Shown: positions 19,335 to 33,889, counted from the stretch's first letter. The stretch is DNA of 64,000 nt from Toxonevra muliebris (GCA_963691655.1 OY829330.1:124001-188000); one strand, 5' to 3'. Program-made: numbers and translations. The notes: a model not told the origin generated them from the letters alone.

Positions 19335-20771
19335 TAACATTCATTAAAGGAAGGGGTAATGCAGTTGCGGATGTGTTAAGTAGATACTTACAGAGAGAAG
19401 ATAAACCGAAAATTTGGATATATTTAACAATGAAAATATTATTGAGAGTGATTGTGAAGAGGTAGAGGATATATGCTCAACAGATGCAACAATTCATAGC
19501 GCTATAGAAGATAATTTAAGTTATATTTTTATCACAGATAAAAGTATAAATTCTTACAAAAATCAAATTTATTTAAAATATGGAGAGCAAGAACAGGTTA
19601 GAACAAAGATAGTTGATAAGAAGTGCCAAAATCATTTAGTTATAACATAGAATTCAAATTTAAAAGAGCTTATGGAAAGAATATTAATAGACAAAGGTTT
19701 TATGTGCGTTTTTTGTGAAGATGATGAATTATTTATGGAATTCCAAGACGTCTATGTAGAAAACTTTCATAAAAATAATTTAACCCTCTATAGATCTAAT
19801 TTGAAATTAATCGACATTTCGGACAAAAATGAGATTTTAACAATTATTAAAGATGAGCACCTAAGGAACAATCATAGAGGGATTAAAGAAATTTTTTTCG
19901 AGTTAAAATATAAATTTTTTTCCCCTAAATTATTTTACATGATAACTTTGGTCGTTAACAACTGTGAAGTATGAAAAATTGCAAAACATGATAGACACCC
20001 TATTAAAATTCCTTATCAAGTTAGCGAAAGTCCAACACATTTTAACGACATCGTTCACATAGATATATGGTATCCATGTAGAAATAAAATGTTTCTAACA
20101 ACTATTGATAAATTTTCAAAATACGCAACTTTTCATAAACTAAACGACAGAACATGGATTTCTATTTTAGAAGCATTGAAGCAGAGGATTCAATTTTTAG
20201 GAAAAATGAACAAACTTATATTTGATAATAAAAGTTGTATACTACATAACGCAGTAGAATTGTTTTTAAAGGAAGAAAATATTGCAACTCACAAGACAAC
20301 AGCATTTTTGAAAACAGGCAACTCAGATATTGAAAGATTGCATGGAACTTTAAACGACACCTTAGGAATTATGGAAGCAGATAAAATAAACAAGACCCTT
20401 GAACTAGATGACAAACTTTTCAAAGTATTTACAATTTACAACAACACAATACATTCAACAACAAAAAACGACCAATTGATTTCATTATAAAAAATTTTGA
20501 TAAACACTATATTCAGGAATTAGGTAACGAATACGAGCAAAATAATATTAATAGAATTAACAAGTTAAACAAGAATAGAGATAAAGAATTTAGCCAACTA
20601 GAAGATGTTGTTAATAATAGACAGATACCTAAATGCAAACCAAAATACAAAGAGCTTAGAAGTTATGATAAAGAAGGCAATTATACAACAGACACATCAA
20701 ATAATAGAAAAACAAGATACTATGAATCTCAATTAAAACGAAAATACAATTTTCAAAACACTGAAAATTAA
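19335..20771 (+). pseudogene. pol: Integrase region of unit B pol
   Basis: Same order as copy A: linker (IKGRGNAVAD), HH of the zinc domain, TGA at 19972-19974 replacing the second zinc Cys (the first Cys, in VNNCEV, is intact here), rve core 20089-20490 and tail to TAA at 20771. An extra single-base loss near 19404 shifts the linker frame relative to units A and D. Confidence 0.78.
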
Positions 20772-21200
20772 AAAATTTTGACACTAAAAACGAAAAAAAA
20801 AATATATTTATTTATCTTACAATGAAATGATATTACTAAGTTTCCTTTTATTACAATAACAAAATAATGAATTTAATGAATATATATAAAAAAAAAAGAA
20901 AATAAAAAAAATTTATGTAACGTATTATTATAATTAAGAGTTCTAAGAGATTGAAATTAAATGTCAAAGATAAAATTAAAAAAAAAAAAACAATTTAAAA
21001 AATTTAATTTGCAGAGACGCAAATATCTTAAGGATAGAGGAATTATCACAATTGTTATTACACCAGTAATTCTGTTGAGTAAAATTAAATTAAAAGATTT
21101 AAATTAATTAATAATTAATTAATTAATTAATCATTTGGCATATTGAAAAGAACAATTTTTGTAAATATTTGCAGAGACGCAAATATCTTAAGGTTGGAGG

Positions 21201-21416
21201 AGTTATATCTGCTTACTCCTTTTATACATTTCTACATACTAAATGTTTTATGTTGGTTATATTCAGCCTATCTGACAACTCTGTTTTGTTTCTTTTCTTT
21301 GTACATGTTTCTCTGTTTCGTTTTTATAAATATGTTCGGCAATTGTCGATTACGTGTGTTTCAGTTTTTGTTAAGAGTCGAATGAATAAAGACATCAATA
21401 AAGATAAAACATAATT
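21201..21416 (+). repeat. 3' LTR of unit B
   Basis: 216 bp AGTTAT...TAATT preceded by aaggttggagg and followed by atatctta, as in units A and D. A few substitutions are private to this copy (tgacaact, tcgattac). Confidence 0.9.
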
Positions 21417-23447
21417 ATATCTTATTTTCCCTGCTTCTTACAACCATTTGTTTGAGGGTTGCTGAGTTACTTTCGGCATTTCAAGTAAATTTCGTTGAAA
21501 TTCTTGTGAAATTCACAATTGATTCTATAGATATTATTCTTGTAAATACGTTTCTCCTATAGAAGTTGTGGGCGATTATATTTTTCATATTGTTTCAGGA
21601 TTTGTAAGAATTTACATTTAAAAAATTTGATTCAGAAGGTTTTCACACAATTTCCTGGGTGTGTCCAAATAAATTTCTCTAAGAAGAAACAAGAAAATGG
21701 TTAAGATAGGGAAGACTATACCGCTCTTGAACGGAGTTAATAGTTTCGTATACTATGTTTCAACTTCAAGCTGAAGTTTTGCACAGCCCGTTCTTTTTCT
21801 TGATTGGAACCAGATTAGTGCAAGGAAGTAGCAACATTTTTACTTTTGAAAAAAGCCTATAACTAAGGGCCACCCTAACCCACATGTACAACAACGTTTA
21901 TGCATAAATATAAGTTGCAATAAAAATGAATGCGACGGCGACATCATACTCATACCATTCCTAATCTGTTTCATTCAAAAATATTTATATATGTAAAGCA
22001 GGCATCATTCTTTTCTACGCTTAAAAAAGCACTCCAAAAGGCCTTTTGGAGTGTTGACAAGTCAGCTGTGGGCACTTCCTCTCCGTATGACACACCATTA
22101 CGTTTTTAACATTGCATGTCATTGGAAAAAAGCACTCCGTTTTACGTCAGCAGTTCATTCGCTTTTTTCCACTGCTCTGCTCCATAATATTTTTCTTCTT
22201 CTTTTCTAAATGCTTCAAAAGACCTCTCACGAAATCTTTGCATCAGCAGTTTTGCTATTTTAAATTACGATGACCTTGTCGATTGCTTTTCTGCAGCAAG
22301 TGTTCGTTAACAAAACAAAAAGTGCTAACCTTATACTCCTCAGGTGAGCTGCTGACAATCGGGCACGTTGGGGCCCTACTAACGCGACACACACCCTCAT
22401 AATGTATTTTTTTTATTGTGTAAAGGCGATGCAAAATAAGTGTGATTTGCATTTATACTTATGTATTTTGCATCGCCTTTACACATTGAGTGAAGGAGAG
22501 TCGAAGTATACCACATCATTCATGTGGTTAGGTATGAGTATGATGCGAACCTCAAACTTAAGGGTGGATATGAGGCTCGACAGCATTTAAATAAATATGG
22601 ATGCATGTGGATAGAAGAATTTTGGGATCATGAGTTGAATATAATCAGTTTGCCAGTACTCATTGCAGATCTCTATGGCAAAGTCAAATGTGCCCCGGTG
22701 TCAAAGGTACCCTACTTTACCCTACATAAAGATATATTTATTTTAATATATATTTTTTTAAGCAATACATTTCATATTTTATTATAACAAAACATACAGG
22801 TAAGTGAACAGTTCATAAATTAATAAGCATAAAAAAACAGTGGCTCACAACTTGGGTGGGTTTTTCATTCGAAGAAAATATTCATATAAAATTTTTATGA
22901 AACTGATGTTTAAATACAATAAATTGAATACGATGAAGCATTTGATGGACCCTATCAGACTAGGGAGAAAAGTGGAAAAAAGTCTTAAAATTAAAAAAAT
23001 TACCGAAAATGACACAAAAATTCACAGAATAATCAATTAAAATTTTTTCAAATAAATATTATTAAATGTGGTTTCCAATACATTTTTTATCGCGCAAGAC
23101 ATAATTTCGATAACTCATTGACTTACCATTAATGATAATGTAGCCAGCCTAAAAAAAAATTATTAAAAATGCCAAAAATATTCAGAGACTAATTTTTTCC
23201 AAATGATTATCAGTGGGAATTTGGGCCATTATCAGTGATGAGGAGCCCGGATGAGGTTGGCGTATTTTCCCTAAATTCGTGCAGTCACAGCATCGAAAGA
23301 GATCTTCCGAGTCGGGGTGCTCTGGGCAACAATGGATGAAGAGATTAATTATATTTTAAGATCAAGAACTTTAAAGCTGATTCAATAACACTAGTTCCTA
23401 GTGTTTGCGAATGAATTTTTCATGCTGAACACGAATCTGAGGTCAAA
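21417..23447 (+). repeat. Amplified flank, unit B
   Basis: Repeats 10846-12582 with the extra 296 bp (about 23071-23366). Palindrome at 22030-22053, hairpin at 22417-22485, exon-like frame at about 22532-22706. Confidence 0.75.
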
Positions 23448-23626
23448 ATTGCAAATTATGATGGTGATAGGAATGGTTTAATACATTTTTTGGAACGTAT
23501 CGATTCGATGGTTCCTATACTTGATTCATTTGATATTATTTATAAACAATTATTGCTAGGACTTATAAAAGATAAAATTACTGGTAATGCCAGAAAAACT
23601 ATACTTATTAATGGAAATTTAAGTAC

Positions 23627-24415
23627 TTGGCCAGAAATAAAAAAGTCTTGATTGAGAGTCATGGTGAAAGGGATTCGGTTGATGTACTCATTGACAAAAT
23701 AAGATCGTGTCGTTGTGACTCAACAATAGAAAATTTTTATTATGAGTTAAACAATTATTTGTGTCGGTTGAATAATGCCTTATATTTTAGTGAAAATAAG
23801 GATAACTTTGAAGTTAGTAGCAACGCTAGAATTGCATTACATTCATTTAAACACGGATTGCCAAAACCAAAACAACAACAAAAGAGTGCTATAAATACAC
23901 GACAACAAAATTTGGTACAAACTAGGCAAACGTACAATAATAGTAATCAAACAAGTAGGCATAACAACAACAATGAACAGTTTTACAATAGCAAAAGTAG
24001 ACAAAACTACGTTAATAGTGGAGTTGAAGTAGAGCCAATGGAAATAAGTGTCAATCAAACAGGCCCAAATTTTCGGGAGGACAGCCCAAGGGATTACCCT
24101 AACACTCAAATAAAAAAGCTTTGGTGCATTATAGACACGGGCGCAGAGTTTAGTATAGTAAATCCTCATCTTTGCAATCCTAAATGGAGGGTAAGCAGCC
24201 ATAACTATACTCTTAAAGTTTTAAATCGTAGTATCTGTACAAATATTAACTATAGTGTACCCCTTTTCGAAGAATTTAAGAGGCGATTATATTTTTCATA
24301 TTGTTTCCGGATTTGTAAGAATTTACATTTAAAAAATTTGATTCAGAAGGTTTTCACACAATTTCCTGGGTGTGTCCAAATAAATTTCTCTAAGAAGAAA
24401 CAAGAAAATGGTTAA
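23627..24415 (+). pseudogene. gag: gag/protease fragment read into flank, unit C
   Basis: Frame carries Gag C-terminal sequence and the protease DTGA motif to FEEFKR, then about 40 codons of unrelated flank after the deletion junction at 24283. It is a chimeric, non-functional frame created by the deletion. Confidence 0.8.
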
Positions 24416-26156
24416 GATAGGGAAGACTATACCGCTTTTGAACTGAGTTAATAGTTTCGTATACTATGTTTCAACTTCAAGCTGAAGTTTTGCACAGCCC
24501 GTTCTTTTTCTTGATTGGAACCAGATTAGTGCAAGGAAGTAGCAACATTTTTACTTTTGAAAAAAGCCTATAACTAAGGGCCACCCTAACCCACATGTAC
24601 AACAACGTTTATGCATAAATATAAGTTGCAATAAAAATGAATGCGACGGCGACATCATACTCATACCATTCCTAATCTGTTTCATTCAAAAATATTTATA
24701 TATGTAAAGCAGGCATCATTCTTTTCTACGCTTAAAAAAGCACTCCAAAAGGCCTTTTGGAGTGTTGACAAGTCAGCTGTGGGCACTTCCTCTCCGTATG
24801 ACACACCATTACGTTTTTAACATTGCATGTCATTGGAAAAAAGCACTCCGTTTTACGTCAGCAGTTCATTCGCTTTTTCCACTGCTCTGCTCCATAATAT
24901 TTTTCTTCTTCTTTTCTAAATGCTTCAAAAGACCTCTCACGAAATCTTTGCATCAGCAGTTTTGCTATTTTAAATTACGATGACCTTGTCGATTGCTTTT
25001 CTGCAGCAAGTGTTCGTTAACAAAACAAAAAGTGCTAACCTTATACTCCTCAGGTGAGCTGCTGACAATCGGGCACGTTGGGACCCTACTAACGCGACAC
25101 ACACCCTCATAATGTATTTTTTTTATTGTGTAAAGGCGATGCAAAATAAGTGTGATTTGCATTTATACTTATGTATTTTGCATCGCCTTTACACATTGAG
25201 TGAAGGAGAGTCGAAGTATACCACATCATTCATGTGGTTAGGTATGAGTATGATGCGAACCTCAAACTTAAGGGTGGATATGAGGCTCGACAGCATTTAA
25301 ATAAATATGGATGCATGTGGATGGAAGAATTTTGGGATCATGAGTTGAATATATTCAGTTTGCCAGTACTCATTGCAGATCTCTATGGCAAAGTCAAATG
25401 TGCCCCGGTGTCAAAGGTACCCTACTTTACCCTACATAAAGATATATTTATTTTAATATATATTTTTTTAAGCAATACATTTCATATTTTATTATAACAA
25501 AACATACAGGTAAGTGAACAGTTCATAAATTAATAAGCATAAAAAAACAGTGGCTCACAACTTGGGTGGGTTTTTCATTCGAAGAAAATATTCATATAAA
25601 ATTTTTATGAAACTGATGTTTAAATACAATAAATTGAATACGATGAAGCATTTGATGGACCCTATCAGACTAGGGAGAAAAGTGGAAAAAAGTCTTAAAA
25701 TTAAAAAAATTACCGAAAATGACACAAAAATTCACAGAATAATCAATTAAAATTTTTTCAAATAAATATTATTAAATGTGGTTTCCAATACATTTTTTAT
25801 CGCGCAAGACATAATTTCGATAACTCATTGACTTACCATTAATGATAATGTAGCCAGCCTAAAAAAAATTATTAAAAATGCCAAAAATATTCAGAGACTA
25901 ATTTTTTCCAAATGATTATCAGTGGGAATTTGGGCCATTATCAGTGATGAGGAGCCCGGATGAGGTTGGCGTATTTTCCCTAAATTCGTGCAGTCACAGC
26001 ATCGAAAGAGATCTTCCGAGTCGGGGTGCTCTGGGCAACAATGGGTGAAGAGATTAATTATATTTTAAGATCAAGAACTTTAAAGCTGATTCAATAACAC
26101 TAGTTCCTAGTGTTTGCGAATGAATTTTTCATGCTGAACACGAATCTGAGGTCAAA
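24284..26156 (+). repeat. Amplified flank, unit C (left end missing)
   Basis: Starts about 160 bp into the flank because of the deletion. Palindrome 24741-24764, hairpin 25127-25195, exon-like frame about 25242-25416 and the 296-bp segment are all present. Confidence 0.75.
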
Positions 26157-26335
26157 ATTGCAAATTATGATGGTGATAGGAATGGTTTAATACATTTTTT
26201 GGAACGTATCGATTCGATGGTTCCTATACTTGATTCATTTGATATTATTTATAAACAATTATTGCTAGGACTTATAAAAGATAAAATTACTGGTAATGCC
26301 AGAAAAACTATACTTATTAATGGAAATTTAAGTAC

Positions 26336-28171
26336 TTGGCCAGAAATAAAAAAGTTTTGATTGAGAGTCATGGTGAAAGGGATTCGGTTGATGTACTCAT
26401 TGACAAAATAAGATCGTGTCGTTGTGACTCAACAATAGAAAATTTTTATTATGAGTTAAACAATTATTTGTTCCGGTTGAATAATGCCTTATATTTTAGT
26501 GAAAATAAGGATAACTTTGAAGTTAGTAGCAACGCTAGAATTGCATTACATTCATTTAAACACGGATTGCCAAAACCAAAACAACAACAAAAGAGTGCTA
26601 TAAATACACGACAACAAAATTTGGTACAAACTAGGCAAACGTACAATAATAGTAATCAAACAAGTAGACATAACAACAACAATGAACAGTTTTACAATAG
26701 CAAAAGTAGACAAAACTACGTTAATAGTGGAGTTGAAGTAGAGAAAATGGAAATAAGTGTCAATCAAACAGGCCCAAATTTTCGGGAGGACAGCCCAAGG
26801 GATTACCCTAACACTCAAATAAAAAAGCTTTGGTGCATTATAGACACGGGCGCAGAGTTTAGTATAGTAAATCCTCATCTTTGCAATCCTAAATGGAGGG
26901 TAAGCAGCCATAACTATACTCTTAAAGTTTTAAATCGTAGTATCTGTACAAATATTAACTATAGTGTACCCCTTTTCGAAGAATTTAAGAGGCCGAAAAA
27001 ATTTGTTGAGTTTCTTGAATTTTTATTTCACGAAAGTTTTGATGGAATTATTGGCAACAATATCCTACTTGATTTGGACATGACCCTTGATTATAAAAAT
27101 AGAAAATTAATAAGGACAAATACATCACTGCCAATATATTTTAATAAAGATGAAGAGTTATCTGTTGAGAGTTATTTACAAAATGAGTCGATACAAATTT
27201 TTACATGTGAAGAAGATTTTAATTTAACTAATTTATTTGCTGATCACTTAAACGCTAAGGATGCGAAAGCTTTAGGCACAATTTTAGATTCAAATAAGGA
27301 TCTTTTTTATAAAGACGGAGATAATTTATCTTTTGTAAACGTTATACAACACAAAATCCCTACGCGTACAGATGCACCCATTTATAGTAAACTTTACAGA
27401 TACCCAGTAATACATAGGGAAGAAGTAGATAGACAAATAAAAGAAATGCTGCATCAGAAAATTATAGTTCCAAGTACCAGTCCATACAATTCACCCCTAT
27501 GGGTGGTCCCAAAAAAGATTGATAGTAGCGGCAAGCGTAAATGGAGGGTAGTAATCGACTATCGTAAACTTAATGAACAGACTGTTGACGATAAATTTCC
27601 AATTCCAAATATGGAAGACATATTTGATAAGTTAGGAAAATGTTTCTATTTCAGCACAATTGATTTGGCAAAAGAGTTTCATCAGATAGAGGTCCACCCT
27701 GATGATAGAGCAAAAACTGCGTTTTCAACCGCAAATGGGCATTTTGAATTTACAAGAATGCCCTTTGGCCTCAAGACAGCTCCTGCCACATTTCAGAGGC
27801 TTATCAATACAGTTTTAAAGGATTACATAAATAAAATTTGTGTTGTTTATTTAGATGATATTTTAATTTTTTCAACAAGTTTTCAAGAGCACCTCGATTC
27901 TATAAAAAAGATTTTCAATAAGCTACGCGAATATAACTTAAAAATCCAATTCGACAAATGTCATTTCGCGGCGTTAAGTACAAAATATTTAGGTCATGTT
28001 GTATCAGGAGACGGAATAAAACCCGACCCTTTAAAAATTAAAGCTATTGAGTGTATGAAGCCACCGACAAATGAAAAAGAGATAAGACAATTCTTAGGTA
28101 TTACCGGATATTACAGAAAATTTATTAAAGACTATGCAAGCAAGACATTGAACTTGACATTAAGGACATAG
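26336..28171 (+). pseudogene. pol: Fused gag-protease-RT reading frame, unit D (611 codons)
   Basis: Nearly identical to the unit B frame, with DTGA and YLDD motifs intact. Private changes include Cys to Phe (YLFRL) and Pro to Lys in the VEVEKMEI segment, where two adjacent bases changed. No LTR promoter or start codon context upstream. Same loss of frame at the end of RT. Confidence 0.85.
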
Positions 28172-28206
28172 AATATTTAAATGCATTTAGAAATTTAAAA
28201 AAGTTA

Positions 28207-28554
28207 TTGACAAACGAACCAGTGTTGCAACCACCAGATTTTACAAAAAAAATTACTTTGACAACTGACGCCTCACAATTTGCGATTGGCTCAGTTTTGA
28301 GTCAAAACAATCATCCGATTTGTTACGCTTCTCGAACCTTATCAAATCACGAAATAAGATATTTTACTATTGAAAAAGAATTGCTTGCAGTTGTTTGGTC
28401 CGTAAAGTATTTTCGAACGTATCTCTATGGCAGGAAATTTATTATACAGACAGATCATAAACCACTTACGTGGCTTCACAATAATAAAGAGCCAAATATG
28501 AAATTGCAGAGGTGGAAAATTCAACTTAATGAGTATGACTTCGATATAATATAC
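28207..28554 (+). pseudogene. pol: RNase H domain, unit D
   Basis: Full set of acidic motifs (TTDAS, EKELLAVVW, QTDHKPL) up to FDIIY, where the hAT-like element begins at 28555. Identical in layout to copy A. Confidence 0.85.
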
Positions 28555-30330
28555 TAGTGTCCGACCGAAGGTGATTTTTTGACCGAAGCCGAACTTTGGC
28601 CATTCATCTAACCGAAGGATTTTTAAAATATAAAAAATAAAAATCTGAAAGTAAATATTTTTTGCCTATGTATTTGGAAACATATACAGAAAAATATAAA
28701 TAGTAGATACTCCAAATAAAAAACTGGCCAGTAATACTAAATAACTGTTCACTGTCGAAGGAGCTGATAAATATTATTTATTTCAAGAATAATTTAAAAA
28801 TTGGTTTACGTCAAAATATATAGTTACATCGACTATATATCTATAAAACGACTGTCGTTCAACGAAACCTGTGTCAAAAAAAAGTTGGCCGATGGCTGCC
28901 ATGATTCTGCTTATCTAAAATCAAAGATTGAATCAGCGTATTAATCGATAGTCCTATAGCTGGAACCAGAACGCTCTAGTTTCCAAATTTTTGATTGATT
29001 TAAAAAAATTTGGGATTGGTAAATTTTAATGTAAAAAGCATAAATCTGATCTCAAAACCCTAAAAAATTTAATGGATGTGGTTTTATGAAGCCGGAAAAG
29101 TTGAATGCCTACAAGTATTTGTTGTTGAATAAACGTTTTATCAATTTTTTTCTAAATAACTAAATATTTTGTATAAAAAATTTAAATTCCTAGCTACTCA
29201 CAGCTAGTTTTTTTATCTGGCAAGTATGAACGGAAGTATTTTATTTATTTTTTTATTTTTATCTGTAATTCAAAAAAAATAATTAATTTTGCTTTTTTTG
29301 ACAAATTTTGACTTTAACTGTCGCAAACATCATAATAACACATAACTAATGAATTTTTTTAAAAGTTGGGGAAATTCCATAAACCATGTGATAAAATGTA
29401 GTAACAAAAAACTATTAAGGTGGTAATTAAATTGAAAATTAAATTTTTGGGATAGTTTTATTGTACTTATGTTCTTTTAGTTGAGTCTGTATTAGTAAAA
29501 GTTTGTATTTTTATCTATCTAGTTTTGAAAATAAGTATTTGATTTTTGTCATTTTTTTTAACTTTATCAATTTAAATAAAAAACATTGAGAGATATCACA
29601 ATGATCCTGGTTCAGACGGAGTAGAACTACTGATGCATTGAAGATACGATGAAAATTTAAGCGCAATCAGTTCATTAGTTTTGGAGATATCATGGCAGCC
29701 ATTTCGAAAAATGCTGTTTTGAGAAAAACTAGTTTCAAAGTTCAAATATGCATGACAGTCGTATCAGGGCCTGCAAATAAACATCAGTAACTTTCAATCG
29801 ACTGTGAAAGAATCCCTTTACACATATATTCTAGAGCGATTTTAGCCAAAACAATTTTAAATTTTTTTGACGTCCTTGAACGCAAAAAAAAAGTGAAGCG
29901 CCGGTAATGGAAGCAGTCGGATTCTCTAACAATTTACGCTTCTTTTCAATACGCTTCAAGTCTTCCTTAAAAAGTAAAAAAGTTTTGAATGCTTCTGCTG
30001 CCTCTAATTGCATTAGCTCCAGCAGGTAGTTCGTTAAAAAAAAGCACTGTTTACTGTTTGTACGGTTGTAAATCTGTGGGTTATTTCAAAAGTAAAAATT
30101 CTATTTTCCAAGCAAACGGAGGAAATATAACACAGAAATTGTAATGTAAATACTTTATAAAACCACTTCACATTTATTTATTTGTATAAATTCTTACTGC
30201 CAATCTATATTAAAAATTATTATAAAAAAGTATATTATAATCTTCGGCTTCGGCCAAATACTTCGGCCATTTTTTGCAATTTTAGGCCGAATAGCCGAAG
30301 AACCGAAGCCGAATAATCGGTCGGACACTA
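28555..30330. mobile_element. hAT-like element, unit D
   Basis: 1776 bp, same insertion point, TIRs and flanking 8-mers as 6992-8768, differing from it by scattered substitutions and homopolymer lengths. Confidence 0.65.
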
Positions 30331-31768
30331 TAACATTCATTAAAGGAAGGGATAATGCAGTTGCGGATGTGTTAAGTAGATACTTACAGAGAGAAGATAA
30401 AACCGAAAATTTGGCTATATTTAACAATGAAAATATTATTGAGAGTGATTGTGAAGAGGTAGAGGATATATGCTCAACAGATGCAACAATTCATAGCGCT
30501 ATAGAAGATAATTTAAGTTATATTTTTATCACAGATAAAAGTATAAATTCTTACAAAAATCAAATTTATTTAAAATATGGAGAGCAAGAACAGGTTAGAA
30601 CAAAGATAGTTAATAAGAAGTGCCAAAATCATTTAGTTATAACATAGAATTCAAATTTAAAAGAGCTTATGGAAAGAATATTAATAGACAAAGGTTTTAT
30701 GTGCGTTTTTTGTGAAGATGATGAATTATTTATGGAATTCCAAGACGTCTATGTAGAAAACTTTCATAAAAATAATTTAACCCTGTATAGATCTAATTTG
30801 AAATTAATCGACATTTCGGACAAAAATGAGATTTTAACAATTATTAAAGATGAGCACCTAAGGAACAATCATAGAGGGATTAAAGAAATTTTTTTCGAGT
30901 TAAAATATAAATTTTTTTCCCCTAAATTATTTTACATGATAACTTTGGTCGTTAACAACTGTGAAGTATGAAAAATTGCAAAACATGATAGACACCCTAT
31001 TAAAATTCCTTATCAAGTTAGCGAAAGTCCAACACATTTTAACGACATCGTTCACATAGATATATGGTATCCATGTAGAAATAAAATGTTTCTAACAACT
31101 ATTGATAAATTTTCAAAATACGCAACTTTTCATAAACTAAACGACAGAACATGGATTTCTATTTTAGAAGCATTGAAGCAGAGGATTCAATTTTTAGGAA
31201 AAATGAACAAACTTATATTTGATAATAAAAGTTGTATACTACATAACGCAGTAGAATTGTTTTTAAAGGAAGAAAATATTGCAACTCACAAGACAACAGC
31301 ATTTTTGAAAACAGGCAACTCAGATATTGAAAGATTGCATGGAACTTTAAACGACACCTTAGGAATTATGGAAGCAGATAAAATAAACAAGACCCTTGAA
31401 CTAGATGACAAACTTTTCAAAGTATTTACAATTTACAACAACACAATACATTCAACAACAAAAAACGACCAATTGATTTCATTATAAAAAATTTTGATAA
31501 ATACTATATTCAGGAATTAGGTAACGAATACGAGCAAAATAATATTAATAGAATTAACAAGTTAAACAAGAATAGAGATAAAGAATTTAGCCAACTAGAA
31601 GATGTTGTTAATAATAGACAGATACCTAAATGCAAACCAAAATACAAAGAGCTTAGAAGTTATGATAAAGAAGGCAATTATACAACAGACACATCAAATA
31701 ATAGAAAAACAAGATACTATGAATCTCAATTAAAACGAAAATACAATTTTCAAAACACTGAAAATTAA
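30331..31768 (+). pseudogene. pol: Integrase region, unit D
   Basis: Linker frame from 30331 to TAG (30647), HH motif frame to TGA at 30969-30971 in place of the second zinc Cys, rve core 31086-31487 (DDE motifs as in copy A), tail to TAA at 31768. All breaks are shared with the other units except the extra Cys-to-Trp change of copy A. Confidence 0.78.
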
Positions 31769-32198
31769 AAAATTTTGACACTAAAAACGAAAAAAAAAAT
31801 ATATTTATTTATCTTACAATGAAATGATATTACTAAGTTTCCTTTTATTACAATAACAAAATAATGAATTTAATGAATATATATAAAAAAAAAAGAAAAT
31901 AAAAAAAATTTATGTAACGTATTATTATAATTAAGAGTTCTAAGAGATTGAAATTAAATGTCAAAGATAAAATTAAAAAAAAAAAAAACAATTTAAAAAA
32001 TTTAATTTGCAGAGACGCAAATATCTTAAGGATAGAGGAATTATCACAATTGTTATTACACCAGTAATTCTGTTGAGTAAAATTAAATTAAAAGATTTAA
32101 ATTAATTAATAATTAATTAATTAATTAATCATTTGGCATATTGAAAAGAACAATTTTTGTAAATATTTGCAGAGACGCAAATATCTTAAGGTTGGAGG

Positions 32199-32414
32199 AG
32201 TTATATCTGCTTACTCCTTTTATACATTTCTACATACTAAATGTTTTATGTTGGTTATATTCAGCCTATCTGGCAACTCTGTTTTGTTTCTTTTCTTTGT
32301 ACATGTTTCTCTGTTTCGTTTTTATAAATATGTTCGGCAATTGTCGAGTACGTGTGTTTCAGTTTTTGTTAAGAGTCGAATGAATAAAGACATCAATAAA
32401 GATAAAACATAATT
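32199..32414 (+). repeat. 3' LTR of unit D
   Basis: 216 bp, AGTTAT...TAATT, preceded by aaggttggagg. Closest to the unit A 3' LTR. Confidence 0.9.
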
Positions 32415-33780
32415 ATATCTTATTTTCCCTGCTTCTTACAACCATTTGTTTGAGGGTTGCTGAGTTACTTTCGGCATTTCAAGTAAATTTCGTTGAAATT
32501 CTTGTGAAATTCACAATTGATTCTATAGATATTATTCTTGTAAATACGTTTCTCCTATAGAAGTTGTGGGCGATTATATTTTTCATATTGTTTCAGGATT
32601 TGTAAGAATTTACATTTAAAAAATTTGATTCAGAAGGTTTTCACACAATTTCCTGGGTGTGTCCAAATAAATTTCTCTAAGAAGAAACAAGAAAATGGTT
32701 AAGATAGGGAAGACTATACCGCTTTTGAACGGAGTTAATAGTTTCGTATACTATGTTTCAACTTCAAGCTGAAGTTTTGCACAGCCCGTTCTTTTTCTTG
32801 ATTGGAACCAGATTGGTGCAAGGAAGTAGCAACATTTTTACTTTTGAAAAAAGCCTATAACTAAGGGCCACCCTAACCCACATGTACAACAACGTTTATG
32901 CATAAATATAAGTTGCAATAAAAATGAATGCGACGGGGACATCATACTCATACCATTCCTAATCTGTTTCATTCAAAAATATTTATATATGTAAAGCAGG
33001 CATCATTCTTTTCTACGCTTAAAAAAGCACTCCAAAAGGCCTTTTGGAGTGTTGACAAGTCAGCTGTGGGCACTTCCTCTCCGTATGACACACCATTACG
33101 TTTTTAACATTGCATGTCATTGGAAAAAAGCACTCCGTTTTACGTCAGCAGTTCATTCGCTTTTTTCCACTGCTCTGCTCCATAATATTTTTCTTCTTCA
33201 TTCTAAATGCTTCAAAAGACCTCTCACGAAATCTTTGCATCAGCAGTTTTGCTATTTTAAATTACGATGACCTTGTCGATTGCTTTTCTGCAGCAAGTGT
33301 TCGTTAACAAAACAAAAAGTGCTAGCCTTATACTCCTCAGGTGAGCTGCTGACAATCGGGCACGTTGGGACCCTACTAACGCGACACACACCCTCATAAT
33401 GTATTTTTTTTATTGTGTAAAGGCGATGCAAAATAAGTGTGATTTGCATTTATACTTATGTATTTTGCATCGCCTTTACACATTGAGTGAAGGAGAGTCG
33501 AAGTATACCACATCATTCATGTGGTTAGGTATGAGTATGATGCGAACCTCAAACTTAAGGGTGGATATGAGGCTCGACAGCATTTAAATAAATATGGATG
33601 CATGTGGATAGAAGAATTTTGGGATCATGAGTTGAATATATTCAGTTTGCCAGTACTCATTGCAGATCTCTATGGCAAAGTCAAATGTGCCCCGGTGTCA
33701 AAGGTACCCTACTTTACCCTACATAAAGATATATTTATTTTAATATATATTTTTTTAAGCAATACATTTCATATTTTATT
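32415..33780 (+). repeat. Amplified flank, unit D, left part
   Basis: Repeat of 10846-12210 with palindrome 33028-33051, hairpin 33414-33482 and exon-like frame about 33529-33703. Interrupted at 33781 by a non-LTR element and resumes at 36515. Confidence 0.75.
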
Positions 33781-33889
33781 TATTTATTTATTTAGTCTAT
33801 GGAATTTACATCCTTACAGACTAGGTATAACAATTCAACTAATAATAATAAATTGAAGTGCAAATTTATACAATAATACAGACTTAATG

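Larger units (their letters stand above)
12583..23447 (+). repeat. Tandem unit B (10.9 kb with Helitron)
   Basis: Starts at the same flank/gag breakpoint as units C and D. Contains gag-pol (to 14720), a deletion joining RNase H to the hAT-like element (about 14728), an A29 run replacing about 120 bp (15179-15207), a 3142-bp Helitron (16013-19154), integrase, a 3' LTR (21201-21416) and flank with the 296-bp segment. Confidence 0.88.
23448..26156 (+). repeat. Tandem unit C (2.7 kb, internally deleted)
   Basis: Begins at the common breakpoint and keeps gag and the start of protease, then jumps at 24281-24285 (pol aagaggc / flank ggcgattat, sharing GGC) into the flank. The deletion removes about 5.6 kb, including most of pol, the hAT-like element and the 3' LTR. 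Flank continues normally to 26156. Confidence 0.88.
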
